Shown: piece after piece, positions 1 to 11,243 of the stretch
How positions within the stretch are numbered: the stretch's first letter is position 1
How the letters are laid out: each line of letters starts with the position of its first letter
Assembly: GCF_000148995.1 (NCBI RefSeq)
Contig: NZ_GL538352.1
Span: 1,033,149-1,097,148 of the forward strand
Source: Listeria grayi DSM 20601
GTDB lineage: Bacteria > Bacillota > Bacilli > Lactobacillales > Listeriaceae
Reading direction: 5' to 3'
DNA length: 64,000 nucleotides
Notes under the pieces: model-generated
Databases searched by the model: none
What the model was told of the DNA's origin: nothing
The model's input: only the letters and a program-made list of their open reading frames with translations
Position numbers and translations under genes: made by a program

Positions 1-323
1 TGGCCGATCACCCTCTCAGGTCGGCTATGCATCGTCGCCTTGGTAGGCCTTTACCCCACCAACTAGCTAATGCACCGCGGGCCCATCTGTAAGTGACAGC
101 CGAAGCCGCCTTTCAAACCTGCTCCATGCGGAGCTGATTATTATTCGGTATTAGCTCCGGTTTCCCGGAGTTATCCCAATCTTACAGGCAGGTTGCCCAC
201 GTGTTACTCACCCGTCCGCCACGAACGACCAAAGGAGCAAGCTCCTAAGGTCATTCGTTCGACTTGCATGTATTAGGCACGCCGCCAGCGTTCGTCCTGA
301 GCCAGGATCAAACTCTCTTTAAA
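1..323 (-). rRNA. 16S ribosomal RNA, 5' portion (partial)
   Basis: The minus strand carries the conserved start of bacterial 16S rRNA. The universal 27F-type sequence AGAGTTTGATCCTGGCTCAG reads leftward from 316, and the mature 5' end should lie about seven bases further out, near 323. The rest of the gene continues off the left edge. The sequence down to position 1 (conserved cores of the first 320 bases of 16S) is typical of Firmicutes. This is the promoter-proximal end of an rRNA operon transcribed away from perR. Confidence 0.97.
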
Positions 324-549
324 ATAAAGTGCGTTTGAATATTTATTCGTTTGACCGAATAAATTCCTCGCGTCATAAATTGACTTCGCTAGCAATTACT
401 TACTAGTTTGTTACTATTTGGAAACAACTTTTTGTTTCCGCTTGCGATGTTCCGAAACATACTGTTCCGTTACCATTTCGTCTTCTTTTTGTTCAGTTTT
501 CAAAGGTCGTTTTTTCGCTTAGCTGCAATGTTTCAACAGCTTTTTGCGA
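324..549 (-). promoter_or_regulatory. rRNA operon leader with boxA-like element and hairpin
   Basis: This is the transcribed leader between the proximal rRNA promoter and 16S. At 491-508 the minus strand reads GACCTTTGAAAACTGAAC, which resembles the boxA antitermination element of Gram-positive rRNA leaders. At 341-364 a 9-bp perfect stem (ATTTATTCG / CGAATAAAT, 6-nt loop) lies just upstream of 16S and may be part of the processing stem. No protein gene is credible here; the short ORF across it is a chance frame. Confidence 0.6.
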
Positions 550-556
550 CTTTTAA

Positions 557-585
557 ATCATATCATTTATGGCGGTTACTGTCAA
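557..585 (-). promoter_or_regulatory. rRNA promoter P2 (proximal)
   Basis: On the minus strand there is a perfect -35 TTGACA (580-585), a 17-base spacer and a -10 TATGAT (557-562). Transcription should start near 549. The near-consensus hexamers and the position about 230 bases before 16S are typical of strong rRNA promoters. Confidence 0.85.
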
Positions 586-649
586 CAACTTTTTAAATTA
601 ATTTTTAAAATGTTTTTTCGTAAACAGCTTATTATCAGCGCCGAAAACT

Positions 650-678
650 AATATATCAATTTTACAACAATATGTCAA
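650..678 (-). promoter_or_regulatory. rRNA promoter P1 (distal)
   Basis: A second minus-strand promoter lies 93 bases upstream of the first: TTGACA (673-678), 17-base spacer, TATATT (650-655). Tandem P1/P2 promoters are the usual arrangement for Bacillales rRNA operons. Confidence 0.8.
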
Positions 679-785
679 TATAATTATGCATAAAAATTAA
701 ATAAAGTGCTTTTTTAACTATTTATCTCTCTTTTCTTTGTGTATATTGCATGAAAATCATCATTTTATGCATTCTCTACCCACAA

Positions 786-835
786 AAAAACTGTTAGCTA
801 TTGCTTAATTCTTTAAGCCAATGCCAACAGTTTTA
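786..835 (-). terminator. Rho-independent terminator after perR
   Basis: There is a long imperfect hairpin whose outer arms are AAACTGTTAGC and GCCAACAGTTT. On the minus strand it is followed by a run of T's just past the perR stop. Confidence 0.8.
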
Positions 836-839
836 TCAT

Positions 840-1280
840 TTATTGAATTTTATTTTTGCAATCGGGGCATAATCCATAAACTTCCAAACGATGATTATCT
901 ACTTCATAACCAGTCATATGTGCCGCAAAGTTTTCCACTTCATCTAACCCCGGATAATGAAAATCTACTATTTTACCACAATTGTTGCATATCGCATGAT
1001 AGTGATCAGAGGTACTGAAATCAAATCTGCTGGATGCGTCGCCGTAAGATAATTCTTTGATCAGCCCTGCATCACGGAAAACGCGTAAATTATTGTAGAC
1101 AGTCGCAACGCTCATATTGGGATAAGTGCTTTCTAAAGCTCGATAAATATCATCGGCAGTTGGATGGGTATGCGAATTGATCAGAAATTCCAATATCGCA
1201 TGCCGTTGTGGAGTGATCCTGACGCCAGTCCGTTTTAAAACATCAATTGCTTCTGCTAAATGCGAATGTGAATGAGACAT
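840..1280 (-). CDS. perR: Peroxide-responsive repressor PerR (Fur family)
   Basis: This is a Fur-family metalloregulator of 146 residues. The N-terminal winged helix ([13 protein letters not shown], then ADDIYRAL and [12 protein letters not shown]) binds DNA. The C-terminal half has the CNNCGK and CPDCKN cysteine pairs that hold structural zinc, plus the His-rich [10 protein letters not shown] segment. PerR senses peroxide by metal-catalysed oxidation of its histidines; assignment to PerR rather than Fur or Zur rests on Listeria synteny (perR next to this hydroxyacid dehydrogenase and gsaB). I chose the ATG at 1280 because AAAGGAG lies 8 bases before it; the longer frame from 1301 would place the SD inside the gene. 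The His-rich start (SHSHSH) is notable. Confidence 0.9.
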   Translation of the reverse strand: MSHSHSHLAEAIDVLKRTGVRITPQRHAILEFLINSHTHPTADDIYRALESTYPNMSVATVYNNLRVFRDAGLIKELSYGDASSRFDFSTSDHYHAICNNCGKIVDFHYPGLDEVENFAAHMTGYEVDNHRLEVYGLCPDCKNKIQ

Positions 1281-1308
1281 CGCCACGCACTCCTTTCTCA
1301 TTTTAATT

Positions 1309-1346
1309 ATATTCTTATTTTAACGGAAAGTGACGAACGATGTCAA
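1309..1346 (-). promoter_or_regulatory. perR promoter with possible weak Per box
   Basis: On the minus strand TTGACA (1341-1346), an 18-base spacer and TAAAAT (1317-1322) form a good sigma-A promoter. The overlapping 15-mer at 1309-1323 matches the Per box consensus TTATAATNATTATAA at about 11 of 14 defined positions, so autoregulation by PerR is plausible but unproven. Confidence 0.55.
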
Positions 1347-1359
1347 TAAGCCAATTTCC

Positions 1360-2304
1360 CTAGTAGCCCTTCTCAAGATCAACTTCGTTAGTCAGCGGTT
1401 CTTCTTTTTTAAATTGTTCAAAGACCTCAAGCCAAATATCGAAGCCCCGATATACATATTTATCTGATGTCCCTGATACATGCGGTGTTAGAAAGACATT
1501 GTCAAGTGTCCACAGTTTGCTTTCTTTCGGAAGCGGTTCTTCCGGCAAGACATCTAAATAGAAGGCCGCGATTTGTTTTGTTTCAGCCGCCTTCACTAAA
1601 ACACTTTCTTCTACTGCACTCCCTCTACCAATGTTAATGAAAACGCCTTGCTCCGGCATGTTCTCAAAAAAAGTATCCTTATATAGACCTGTAGTTGCCT
1701 CGGTGTTTGGAAGTACAGATACGAAATATTCTGCTTTAGCTGCCACTTCTTCTAATTGTTCAATAGGAAATGTTTTGTCAAACGCAGGTACATCGTGTCC
1801 GGTTGTATTAAGTCCATATACTTCCATATCAAAAGCTTTTGCCAATTCAGCAACCTTGGATCCGATCGCTCCAGTTCCAGCAACAACAAGTGTGTGTCCT
1901 GCAAGCTCTGTCAAACTACTTCCTTTTTCCCATAAGCGGTAGCCTTGTGATTTAAAGAAACGGGATAGTTTTTTTGCGTGATCTAGCATGAACCCGATTG
2001 CAAACTCGCCCATGGGGATGGCGTGTATACCGCGGACATTCGCTACCTTCACTTGCTTTTCTTTTAAAATATCTACTGGCAGTGAATCAACTCCTGCTGA
2101 AAATACCATCATCAATTTTAAATTCTTGGCTTCTTCTACGTACTTCGCGGTGCTTTTACTACTATAAGCAATAAGGACATCCACTTTACTGATGACGTCG
2201 CTGTCTTTCGCTTGTTCTTGGTAATAAAACTCATCATCTGGCCATTTCTCTGCTTGTATTTTCTTTAATTCTTCTGGGATATCCATTGTAAATAATACTT
2301 TCAT
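1360..2304 (-). CDS. D-isomer 2-hydroxyacid dehydrogenase family protein
   Basis: This is a 314-residue NAD-dependent oxidoreductase of the D-2-hydroxyacid dehydrogenase family, which contains glycerate, phosphoglycerate and lactate dehydrogenases. The Rossmann motif GTGAIGSKVAELA lies in the middle. The catalytic Arg/Glu/His of the family are represented by NIGRGSAVEE, the PEEPLP segment and TPHVSG near the C-terminus. The substrate cannot be told from sequence. The ATG at 2304 was preferred to the upstream GTG (2319), which has no usable ribosome binding site. The gene sits between perR and gsaB, as in other Listeria. Confidence 0.85.
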   Translation of the reverse strand: MKVLFTMDIPEELKKIQAEKWPDDEFYYQEQAKDSDVISKVDVLIAYSSKSTAKYVEEAKNLKLMMVFSAGVDSLPVDILKEKQVKVANVRGIHAIPMGEFAIGFMLDHAKKLSRFFKSQGYRLWEKGSSLTELAGHTLVVAGTGAIGSKVAELAKAFDMEVYGLNTTGHDVPAFDKTFPIEQLEEVAAKAEYFVSVLPNTEATTGLYKDTFFENMPEQGVFINIGRGSAVEESVLVKAAETKQIAAFYLDVLPEEPLPKESKLWTLDNVFLTPHVSGTSDKYVYRGFDIWLEVFEQFKKEEPLTNEVDLEKGY

Positions 2305-2445
2305 TTCTCTACTCAGCACCTTTATTTATTATTCTATAGTAAAAGTGTAGGACTTTTCATAGAAATAAGCAATCAACTTGCGTTTGCTACTCCGTAAGTT
2401 TTTATATAAAATAGAAGAGATGAAATTAATAAGGAGATGTCAATT

Positions 2446-3741
2446 GTGAATCATAGTAAATCAGAAGAACTGCATAAAGAGGCCTTGGAACATATTGTTG
2501 GTGGGGTAAATAGCCCTTCTCGGTCTTATAAAGGTGTAGGCGGCGGAACGCCTGTAACAATGGAACGAGCTGTCGGTGCGTATTTTTGGGATGTAGACGG
2601 CAATAAATATATTGATTATCTGCAAGCATTCGGTCCGATTGTTACCGGTCACGCGCATCCGCACATTGCTGCTGCCTTACGTAAAGTGGCGGAAAATGGA
2701 TTGATCTTCGGCACGCCTACTGTCCATGAGATCCATTTTGCGAAAAAATTAAAAGCAGCGATTCCTTCTTTGGAAAAAGTTCGGTTTACCAATTCTGGAA
2801 CAGAAGCAGTTATGACCACGATTCGCGTAGCTCGTGCTTATACCGGTCGCGACAAGATCATTAAATTCGGAGGAAGCTATCATGGCCACTTTGATCTAGT
2901 GCTCGTAGAAGCCGGATCTGGTCCGTCTACGCTTGGTTCGCCGGACTCAGCAGGCGTGACAGAAGCGACTGCAAAAGAAGTGATCACCGTTCCATTCAAT
3001 GACATTCCTGCTTTTAAAGAAGCATTATCAGCTTGGGGTGATCAAGTCGCTGCGGTTCTTGTAGAGCCGATCGTTGGGAATTTCGGGATGGTAGCTCCGG
3101 AACCTGGCTTTTTAGAAAGTGTCAATGAGCTTACTCATCAAGCAGGAGCACTCGTAATCTATGATGAGGTTATTACCGCTTTCCGCTTTATGTATGGCGG
3201 TGCGCAGAACTTACTGCATGTAACACCTGACTTGACCGCGCTTGGGAAAGTGATCGGCGGTGGATTGCCAATCGGAGCTTACGGTGGCCGAATCGATATT
3301 ATGGAAAAAGTAGCACCACTTGGACCTGCTTATCAAGCTGGAACGCATGCTGGTAATCCTGCTTCTATCCAAACCGGGATCGCTTGTCTAGAAGTACTGG
3401 AACAGCCCGGTATCTATGAGGAGTTGAATCGGCTTGGTGAAAAACTCAAAGCAGGCTTGCAAAACGCTGCGGATAAGAACGGAATTGCTGTAACGATCAA
3501 CCAGATCGGTGGATCATTAACAGTTTACTTTACAGAAAGATCGGTTAAAAATTATGAAGATGCTAAAGCCTCCGATAGCGAACGATTCGGACGTTTCTTC
3601 AAGGGCATGCTCGAAGAAGGAGTAAATCTAGCTGCTTCCAAGTATGAAGCATTATTTATCACGACAGCGCACACCGATAAGGATATCGAGGATACAATCA
3701 CAGCAGCGGAACATGTCTTTGCCGATATGGCACGTAAATAA
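2446..3741 (+). CDS. gsaB: Glutamate-1-semialdehyde 2,1-aminomutase
   Basis: This PLP enzyme converts glutamate-1-semialdehyde to 5-aminolevulinate for tetrapyrrole synthesis. It is a class III aminotransferase fold protein of 431 residues. Visible landmarks are GGVNSPSR at the start, the [11 protein letters not shown] phosphate-binding region, [10 protein letters not shown] with the PLP-contacting Asp, and the Schiff-base lysine in [13 protein letters not shown] chose GTG at 2446 because AAGGAG lies 9 bases upstream; the ATG at 2437 abuts that SD. It stands alone, outside the main hem operon, which fits a second GSA aminotransferase (GsaB/HemL2) as in other Bacillales. Confidence 0.92.
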   Translation: MNHSKSEELHKEALEHIVGGVNSPSRSYKGVGGGTPVTMERAVGAYFWDVDGNKYIDYLQAFGPIVTGHAHPHIAAALRKVAENGLIFGTPTVHEIHFAKKLKAAIPSLEKVRFTNSGTEAVMTTIRVARAYTGRDKIIKFGGSYHGHFDLVLVEAGSGPSTLGSPDSAGVTEATAKEVITVPFNDIPAFKEALSAWGDQVAAVLVEPIVGNFGMVAPEPGFLESVNELTHQAGALVIYDEVITAFRFMYGGAQNLLHVTPDLTALGKVIGGGLPIGAYGGRIDIMEKVAPLGPAYQAGTHAGNPASIQTGIACLEVLEQPGIYEELNRLGEKLKAGLQNAADKNGIAVTINQIGGSLTVYFTERSVKNYEDAKASDSERFGRFFKGMLEEGVNLAASKYEALFITTAHTDKDIEDTITAAEHVFADMARK

Positions 3742-3823
3742 TCAAGACATCCGCGCAATTACTTGTTATAATAGCAACAAGAAATGTACTAAAAAGGAAA
3801 TATAAGAGAGAGGAATACGACAA

Positions 3824-4912
3824 ATGAAATTCGGAGCAAGAATTTTAAAAACTGGAATCGCCATTTGTCTGGCGCTCTTCATTGCAAAATTGTGCCATTC
3901 ACCATCTCCGTCACTTGCTGGTATTTCAGCAGTCTTCGCCATTCAGCCTTCCCTCTACCGCTCCTACCTAACCATTTTGGAGCGTGCACAAGGGAATATT
4001 ATCGGAGCGATCATTGCTATTATATTTGGATTATTTATCGGCCATGATTTTATTTTGATCGGTGTCGCGTCTATCATCTGTGTGGCCTTACTGATTCAAC
4101 TCAAGTTGGAAAATACGATTGGATTGACTGTCGTAACGCTGATCGTCATCATGGATTCTCCTGGAACAGAATTTCTTCAAATCGCCTTGATTCGTTTCGG
4201 AACGATCATGCTGGGACTGGTAGCAGCCTTTATCGTAAATATGCTGTTTATCCCGCCCAAATATGAGATTTCTTTATTTCAATTGATCTATCAGACCAAT
4301 ACAGAGATCGTTCGCTGGATAAAGCTTAATTTACGGCATGCCGCCGACTTTCCGCTTTTAAAGAAAGACATGAAGTGGATGGAGAAACAATTGGGGCAAA
4401 CGCGTAGTATTTATGATCTTTATCGCGAAGAACGTACGTTTTTAAAGAAAAATGAAGTATCGAAAGGTCGGAAGATCGCGGTCTATCGGCAGATGATTCT
4501 TTGTTCACAGAAAGCTTATGAACTGCTTAAAATCCAAAACCGCTATGAAAATGATTATCTTCAGCTTTCCGATGAAAAGCAAGAATTGATCAGGCAACAG
4601 ATCGATTATCTGACCGAGAAACATGAACAGCTGCTTCTCACCTACATCGATAAAGTATCGATCGACGAAGAATATGCAGAACAGAATCTCGTACAGGATT
4701 CTCAAGAGTTGCTACAGCTATTTATGAAAGAGATTGATCCAAATGGTTTTGAAAAAGATGATGAAATGTTAGATAAATATCATTTGATGCGCATTATCGC
4801 CAGTATTTACGGCTATCAGGAAACACTTGATTACTTGGAAAAGCTGATCCACAGCTTTAAAATTCGCCACCGCGAAGCCAACAAAATCAACATTTCTATT
4901 ACAAATGACTAA
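3824..4912 (+). CDS. Aromatic acid exporter family membrane protein (YgaE/DUF939-like)
   Basis: This is a 362-residue membrane protein. Residues 1 to about 150 form a block of hydrophobic helices (for example TGIAICLALFIAKL and FGTIMLGLVAAFIVNMLFIPP). The remaining half is soluble, charged and helical. This is the layout of the FUSC/ArAE_1 group of putative aromatic acid exporters found in Bacillales. Substrate and direction are not proven. A strong terminator follows directly. The SD GAGAGAGG lies before the ATG. Confidence 0.75.
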   Translation: MKFGARILKTGIAICLALFIAKLCHSPSPSLAGISAVFAIQPSLYRSYLTILERAQGNIIGAIIAIIFGLFIGHDFILIGVASIICVALLIQLKLENTIGLTVVTLIVIMDSPGTEFLQIALIRFGTIMLGLVAAFIVNMLFIPPKYEISLFQLIYQTNTEIVRWIKLNLRHAADFPLLKKDMKWMEKQLGQTRSIYDLYREERTFLKKNEVSKGRKIAVYRQMILCSQKAYELLKIQNRYENDYLQLSDEKQELIRQQIDYLTEKHEQLLLTYIDKVSIDEEYAEQNLVQDSQELLQLFMKEIDPNGFEKDDEMLDKYHLMRIIASIYGYQETLDYLEKLIHSFKIRHREANKINISITND

Positions 4913-4914
4913 AA

Positions 4915-4948
4915 AAAAGAACGCCGGGATATCCCAGCGTTCTTTTTT
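4915..4948. terminator. Bidirectional terminator between exporter and ntdP
   Basis: The hairpin AAGAACGCCGGG/ATAT/CCCAGCGTTCTT has one mismatch, A's on the left and T's on the right. It serves both converging genes. Confidence 0.9.
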
Positions 4949-5475
4949 TAACGATACTCTTTATACTTATCATACCAAATATCAATATAATCCGGAGAGA
5001 ACGGTCCTTTTTTATCTAAAATCCAGTGACTCAAGATATCGACATTCTTTCGAAGTACACGATCAATAGCGTCAGGGTAATGCATTTGCTTACGATGTTG
5101 CTCATATTCTCCTTCATCCAGCAAATGAAATCTGCCGTCCGGAAAGACTTTAATGTCAAGATCATAATCAATATACTTGAGTGCTTCCTCATCCATTGCA
5201 AATGGCGTTCCCAGATTGCAGTAGTGATAAATCCCGTCTTCTCTGATCATCGAAATCACATTGAACCAATACTCACTGTGAAAATAACAAATCGCTGGCT
5301 CGCGGGTCACCCATTTTCTCCCGTCTGATTCTACAACAAGTGTATGATCATTGCCGCCGATAATGATATTTTCTGTGGATTTTAGGACAACCGTTTTCTT
5401 CCAAGTACGATGAAGTTTACCGTTATGTTTGTAGCTTTTGATTTGAATTGTTTCTTTTTCTCTAGGTAGGTACAT
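4948..5475 (-). CDS. ntdP: Nucleoside tri-/diphosphate phosphatase (DUF402 family)
   Basis: This 175-residue DUF402 protein matches the YgaC/SA1684 family. Members hydrolyse nucleoside di- and triphosphates with divalent metal, and the S. aureus orthologue affects virulence. Key features are [12 protein letters not shown] at the N-terminus, the acidic metal-binding segment [20 protein letters not shown] in the middle, and the C-terminal tail [11 protein letters not shown]. Length and motif order match the family throughout. Confidence 0.85.
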   Translation of the reverse strand: MYLPREKETIQIKSYKHNGKLHRTWKKTVVLKSTENIIIGGNDHTLVVESDGRKWVTREPAICYFHSEYWFNVISMIREDGIYHYCNLGTPFAMDEEALKYIDYDLDIKVFPDGRFHLLDEGEYEQHRKQMHYPDAIDRVLRKNVDILSHWILDKKGPFSPDYIDIWYDKYKEYR

Positions 5476-5611
5476 ACTTTATCCTACTTTCTTCATGTAC
5501 TAACATATCCAAATCCATTATAACACAACTATTGCTTTCTAAAAAACTATATATTCTGTAACTTGCCCAAAATTCATTATAAAATCTGATTTTAGCTGTA
5601 AAAACCTTCCT

Positions 5612-7445
<1,834 letters not shown>

Positions 7446-7672
7446 TAAATATCCCCTAAATTCTAATAAATTTCTAATGTGTAGTTGTTCCCAATGTGTA
7501 GTATAATGGAAACAGGGAATAATGTATACATGACCTGTTTGACCGTTTTCTATTATACAAAATATCTACTTACTTGAATAGTCTTCTAGAAGAATTCGTC
7601 AAATCTAACAGGTGAATCGGCTTTTATTCCTAGCACATCCTAACGTCCCGATTCCATAAAGGAGGAATATTC

Positions 7673-8647
7673 TTGGACACAGGTACTCACGTCGTAATGG
7701 GAGTAGCATTAGGTGCATTAGCTACGGCTGACCCGATGATTGGAAGCCACCCGACCGCTACAATCGGCATTATGGCAGCGACGATAATCGGTTCACAAAT
7801 CCCCGATATCGATACTGTCTTGAAATTAAAAAACAATGCAGACTACTTGCGAAATCACCGCGGGGTCACACATTCATTGCCAATGCTTGCTATTTGGCCA
7901 TTACTATTATCATCGATTCTATATTTATTATTTCCACAGGCAACTTTCCTACATCTCCTGCTTTGGACCTTCATTGCGGTTGCCGTGCACATTTTCGTCG
8001 ATATATTCAACGCCTATGGTACACAGGCTATCAGGCCATTCAAAGATACTTGGGTCGCTTTTGGATTTATCAATACATTTGACTGGTTTATCTTTTCCAC
8101 ACATATTATCGCGATTTTGTTTTGGCTACTTGGCGCTCCGCCATTGCCAACGTTTATTACCTTGTATGTCGTGCTTGCCGCATACTATGTCTTGCGTTTC
8201 ATCACGCAGCAGGTCATTCGCGGTCGCGTGTTGAAACTGATTCCGGATGCAGAGGAAGTGATCACTGCTTCTACCATTCATTTTTTCCAATGGCGTATCG
8301 CAGTAACTACGAAAGACCATTATTATGTCGGTCGTTCTTTCAAACGAAATATTTCGATCTATGAAAAATTTGAACGATTACCGGTACCAGATAATGAGAT
8401 CATTCGTAAGGCAAAACAAGACAAAAATTTAGCGGCTTTTCTCTCTTTCTCAAAAGTGTATAACTGGCGAATCGAAGAAAAGCTTGATGGAACTTACGTG
8501 ACTTTTACCGACTTACGTTATCGCAGTAATGGTCACTATCCTTTCGTTGCAGTAGTGAAGCTGAACGATGATCTGGAGATTCTCTCTTCTTACACCGGTT
8601 GGATCTTCAGCAACGAAAAATTGCATATGAAATTAGCAACTGTTTAA
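7673..8647 (+). CDS. YfhP/YdjM-type membrane-bound metal-dependent hydrolase
   Basis: This is a 324-residue protein of the DUF457/YdjM family. The N-terminal half holds several membrane helices and conserved polar motifs (GTHVVMG, SQIPDIDTV, NHRGVTHS) thought to bind metal. The C-terminal half is soluble. B. subtilis YfhP is the nearest relative I recognise; its reaction is unknown. The start codon is TTG, with AAAGGAGG about 8 bases upstream. The 227 bases before it (7446-7672) carry no evident gene, only two copies of AATGTGTAGT. Confidence 0.75.
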   Translation: MDTGTHVVMGVALGALATADPMIGSHPTATIGIMAATIIGSQIPDIDTVLKLKNNADYLRNHRGVTHSLPMLAIWPLLLSSILYLLFPQATFLHLLLWTFIAVAVHIFVDIFNAYGTQAIRPFKDTWVAFGFINTFDWFIFSTHIIAILFWLLGAPPLPTFITLYVVLAAYYVLRFITQQVIRGRVLKLIPDAEEVITASTIHFFQWRIAVTTKDHYYVGRSFKRNISIYEKFERLPVPDNEIIRKAKQDKNLAAFLSFSKVYNWRIEEKLDGTYVTFTDLRYRSNGHYPFVAVVKLNDDLEILSSYTGWIFSNEKLHMKLATV

Positions 8648-8649
8648 TT

Positions 8650-8685
8650 AAAAACCGGCTTATACATCTAAGCCGGTTTTTCTAT
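8650..8685. terminator. Bidirectional terminator
   Basis: The hairpin AAACCGGCTT/atacatct/AAGCCGGTTT is followed by T's on the right and preceded by A's on the left. It lies between the convergent hydrolase and dUTPase genes. Confidence 0.9.
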
Positions 8686-8690
8686 GTTTC

Positions 8691-9152
8691 TTATCTACCT
8701 GTACTCCCGACCCCGCCGATCCTAGCTTCATTGGCGACGTTATCTTCATCAGCAAGCAAATATTTTTCAAAAATACCTTGGGCGATTCGTTCTCCTTTTT
8801 CAACGCGAACGTTTTCGCCTGATTGATTGCGGATCGCGATTCCAATGTTCCCGTCATTGCCGGGATTATTGTAATAGGAGGCATCGATAATGCCTGTTCC
8901 GTTAGAAAGGACCAATCCTTTTTTGATACCTACTGAAGAACGTATGTAGACTTTTAATACCTCGTCTTCTAGCATATAGCTTTTCACATCTGTCCAGAAG
9001 ATGTGCTGTTTAAGAGGCGCTATATCAACGGTTTCATTCGAAAAGAAATCATAGCCCGCTGAACCTTTGTCCCCTCGAAGTGGCAGGGAGATCGTTTCCG
9101 CTGCAAATTTACGATTTTCTGTTTTTACTACTTCAAATCCTCTTGTTTTCAC
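8691..9152 (-). CDS. dut: dUTP diphosphatase (trimeric dUTPase)
   Basis: This 153-residue enzyme hydrolyses dUTP to dUMP and PPi and keeps uracil out of DNA. Trimeric dUTPase motifs are visible: GSAGYDFFS (motif 1), RSSVGIKKGL (2), GTGIIDASYYNNPGNDG (3), KGERIAQGIF (4) and a terminal GGVGSTGR (5). The start is GTG at 9152, sharing one base with the stop of the upstream WVELL gene, with AAAGGAG 10 bases before. The family also occurs in phages, but here it sits in the conserved chromosomal recX-yfhJ-dut order. Confidence 0.9.
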   Translation of the reverse strand: MKTRGFEVVKTENRKFAAETISLPLRGDKGSAGYDFFSNETVDIAPLKQHIFWTDVKSYMLEDEVLKVYIRSSVGIKKGLVLSNGTGIIDASYYNNPGNDGNIGIAIRNQSGENVRVEKGERIAQGIFEKYLLADEDNVANEARIGGVGSTGR

Positions 9153-9382
9153 TACTTATTCTCTCCTTTATTGATTTCATGTAAATGTTTCCCATGCTGT
9201 TGGATTTGTTTAGCAACATAATCAGCCGTATAATCGGGTCCTTTATAGGGATAACCAGCTTTTGCATAAGAACTTTCAAAATCATTCCATAGCATTTCGA
9301 CCCACCAAACTGCTTTTTCTTTATCAAGCTGCGGATTCTCCGCAAGTAGGCTGGCTACTAATTCATCTAAATGTTCGTACAA
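9152..9382 (-). CDS. YfhJ family (WVELL) protein
   Basis: This is a 76-residue soluble protein with the family signature WWVEML, near HLDELVASLLAENPQLD. The function of the YfhJ family is unknown. The start codon is TTG at 9382, with GGAGGAA upstream. It lies 3 bases after the recX stop and overlaps dut by one base, so the three genes form one transcription unit. Confidence 0.75.
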   Translation of the reverse strand: MYEHLDELVASLLAENPQLDKEKAVWWVEMLWNDFESSYAKAGYPYKGPDYTADYVAKQIQQHGKHLHEINKGENK

Positions 9383-9385
9383 CGT

Positions 9386-10189
9386 TTATTCCTCCTCTTC
9401 CAATGGATGTTCCATTAAATAACCCTGGATACTATGATAACTGAAGCCTTTTTGCATCAAAGACTGAATGATTTTTTGTTTGGCTTTTTTTGGATCATGA
9501 CGGCTATTTTTGCGGACGGCTTTGGCGAATTGTTCGGCCAAGATAGCATCTTCTTCTTGGGTATCAAGCTCACTTACAACTTCCGCACTAATTGCTTTCG
9601 CATCGTCTGTGCCATACCCTTTTTGAATTAGATCGGTCACGATTTTTTGGATAATATTGCGCTTTGCCATTTTTTTAGAACGCCGCATGATTTTCTCGGC
9701 TGCTTTTCGACCATTTTCAAATTGCGCTTCTTCAGAATAAGTTGCCATCACACGCTCAATGATTTCTTTACTGATTCCTTTTTCTATCAATTCGCGTTCA
9801 ATTGTTTTGGGACCTTTTAAAGTTGTTTTGATTTGTGTGCGGACAAATAATAAGGCAAACTCTTCGTCGTCCAAATATTTGCGGTCGACCAACATTTCCA
9901 GTATCACTTCGATCTGATCATTCTCGATCTCTTGTTTTTTTAAAAACTCCCGCACTTCTTTTTCCGAACGGACACGATGTGATAAAAAGTGAATGGCTTT
10001 ATTTAATCCAGTACGAAGCATATCGGCTTGTTCGATCTCCGTTATCTCCGCTTCGGTGATTTCTCTGCCTTTCAGCAGATGGAACCTAGCTACTACTTCT
10101 TCGTCGGCGCTAAAGCGATAGGTTTCGTCAATAAAAATATTATAGCGTTCTTTTTTCTTTTGCTGCACTTGGATCGCTGTCACTTTCAT
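9386..10189 (-). CDS. recX: Recombination regulator RecX
   Basis: This 267-residue, highly charged helical protein belongs to the RecX family, which caps RecA filaments and modulates recombination. Three repeats of the RecX helical module are visible (for example HRVRSEKEVREFLKK, then YLDDEEFALLFV, then GFSYHSIQGYL). Length fits the Bacillales form, which is longer than that of E. coli. The start ATG has GGAGGCGAG upstream. Confidence 0.9.
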   Translation of the reverse strand: MKVTAIQVQQKKKERYNIFIDETYRFSADEEVVARFHLLKGREITEAEITEIEQADMLRTGLNKAIHFLSHRVRSEKEVREFLKKQEIENDQIEVILEMLVDRKYLDDEEFALLFVRTQIKTTLKGPKTIERELIEKGISKEIIERVMATYSEEAQFENGRKAAEKIMRRSKKMAKRNIIQKIVTDLIQKGYGTDDAKAISAEVVSELDTQEEDAILAEQFAKAVRKNSRHDPKKAKQKIIQSLMQKGFSYHSIQGYLMEHPLEEEE

Positions 10190-10300
10190 TTGGTCTCGCC
10201 TCCTTTATTCATTGTAACCTATTTTTGCTTCTTAATAAATATTCACGTTTCTTTATGTGCGAAAAGGGAATATACTAGTTAATAAAACGAGGTGATAGAT

Positions 10301-11212
10301 ATGCGTATTTTAATGAGCGGAGCAACGGGGTTTATAGGTAACCATCTCGTCTCCTACTTTCAAAATGAAGGACATACCTTATATATATTAACGAGGCATC
10401 CAAAAGAGGATCAAGATAATATCCATTATATCGAGTGGCTGACAGATGATAATGTTGTTCCGGACCTTGGGACAACAAGGATCGATGTGTGCATCAATCT
10501 CGCAGGAGCCAGTATCAACGGTTCGCGTTGGACCGATGAGTATAAAGAAAAAATCTTAAAGAGCCGTTTGGAAGCAACTTCTGCATTGCTGGAGATCGTC
10601 AAACGCTTGGAGCAGAGACCAACTACATGGATCAATGCCAGTGCGATCAACATTTATCCGTCTTCTAAACGAACGATTTATTTAGATACGGTAAAAAATC
10701 CGCATAAAGACGATTTCCTAGCGGATACTGTCGCGCGTTGGGAGGCAAAAGCAAAAGAAGCCGAAGCACTAGGTATTCGTGTTGTTTTCACTCGCTTTGG
10801 GTTAGTACTTGGAAATGATGGAGGGGCATTCCCAGTTTTCCAAAAACTATTTGCATCTTTTCTTGGTGGACGATTCGCTCATGGGAAGAACTGGTATTCC
10901 TTCATCCACATCGACGACCTAGTTCGCGGCTATGGACACATTATCGACCATCCAGAGATTTCTGGCGTCGTCAATTTGACAGCTCCCCATCCCGTTACTC
11001 AGAAAAAATTTGCAAATATCTTGGGACATGCCTTGCATCGCCCTAGTAAGGTCAATATTCCCAAATTTGCTCTTCGCATCGGTGCCGGGGAACGCGCCAC
11101 TGTTTTACTGGAAAGTCAGCGTGCACAGCCGCAGAAACTGATCGAAAGTCAGTTCCATTTCCAATATCCAACGATCGAAGAAGCTGTGGATGCTCTAATC
11201 GACGATAAATAA
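10301..11212 (+). CDS. TIGR01777 family NAD-dependent epimerase (YfhF-like)
   Basis: This 303-residue Rossmann-fold protein starts MRILMSGATGFIGNHLV, with the glycine-rich dinucleotide motif. It has the C-terminal DUF1731-type extension (ERATVLLESQRAQPQKLIESQF...YPTIEEA) typical of the YfhF/SulA-type epimerase group. The substrate is unknown. The ATG at 10301 has GAGGTG 6 bases before it; the GTG at 10292 overlaps that SD and is rejected. Confidence 0.82.
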   Translation: MRILMSGATGFIGNHLVSYFQNEGHTLYILTRHPKEDQDNIHYIEWLTDDNVVPDLGTTRIDVCINLAGASINGSRWTDEYKEKILKSRLEATSALLEIVKRLEQRPTTWINASAINIYPSSKRTIYLDTVKNPHKDDFLADTVARWEAKAKEAEALGIRVVFTRFGLVLGNDGGAFPVFQKLFASFLGGRFAHGKNWYSFIHIDDLVRGYGHIIDHPEISGVVNLTAPHPVTQKKFANILGHALHRPSKVNIPKFALRIGAGERATVLLESQRAQPQKLIESQFHFQYPTIEEAVDALIDDK

Positions 11213-11243
11213 AGAAACAGTGCCTTTCCGGCACTGTTTTTTA
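11213..11243. terminator. Terminator between epimerase gene and mprF
   Basis: The stem AACAGTGCC/tttcc/GGCACTGTT is followed by a T run on the plus strand. It lies between two convergent genes; the minus-strand T tract is weaker. Confidence 0.85.

Noticed and set aside
408-596. 62-codon plus-strand frame upstream of 16S
   Set aside because: It covers the rRNA promoter P2 and leader read from the wrong strand and is Phe rich from AT content.
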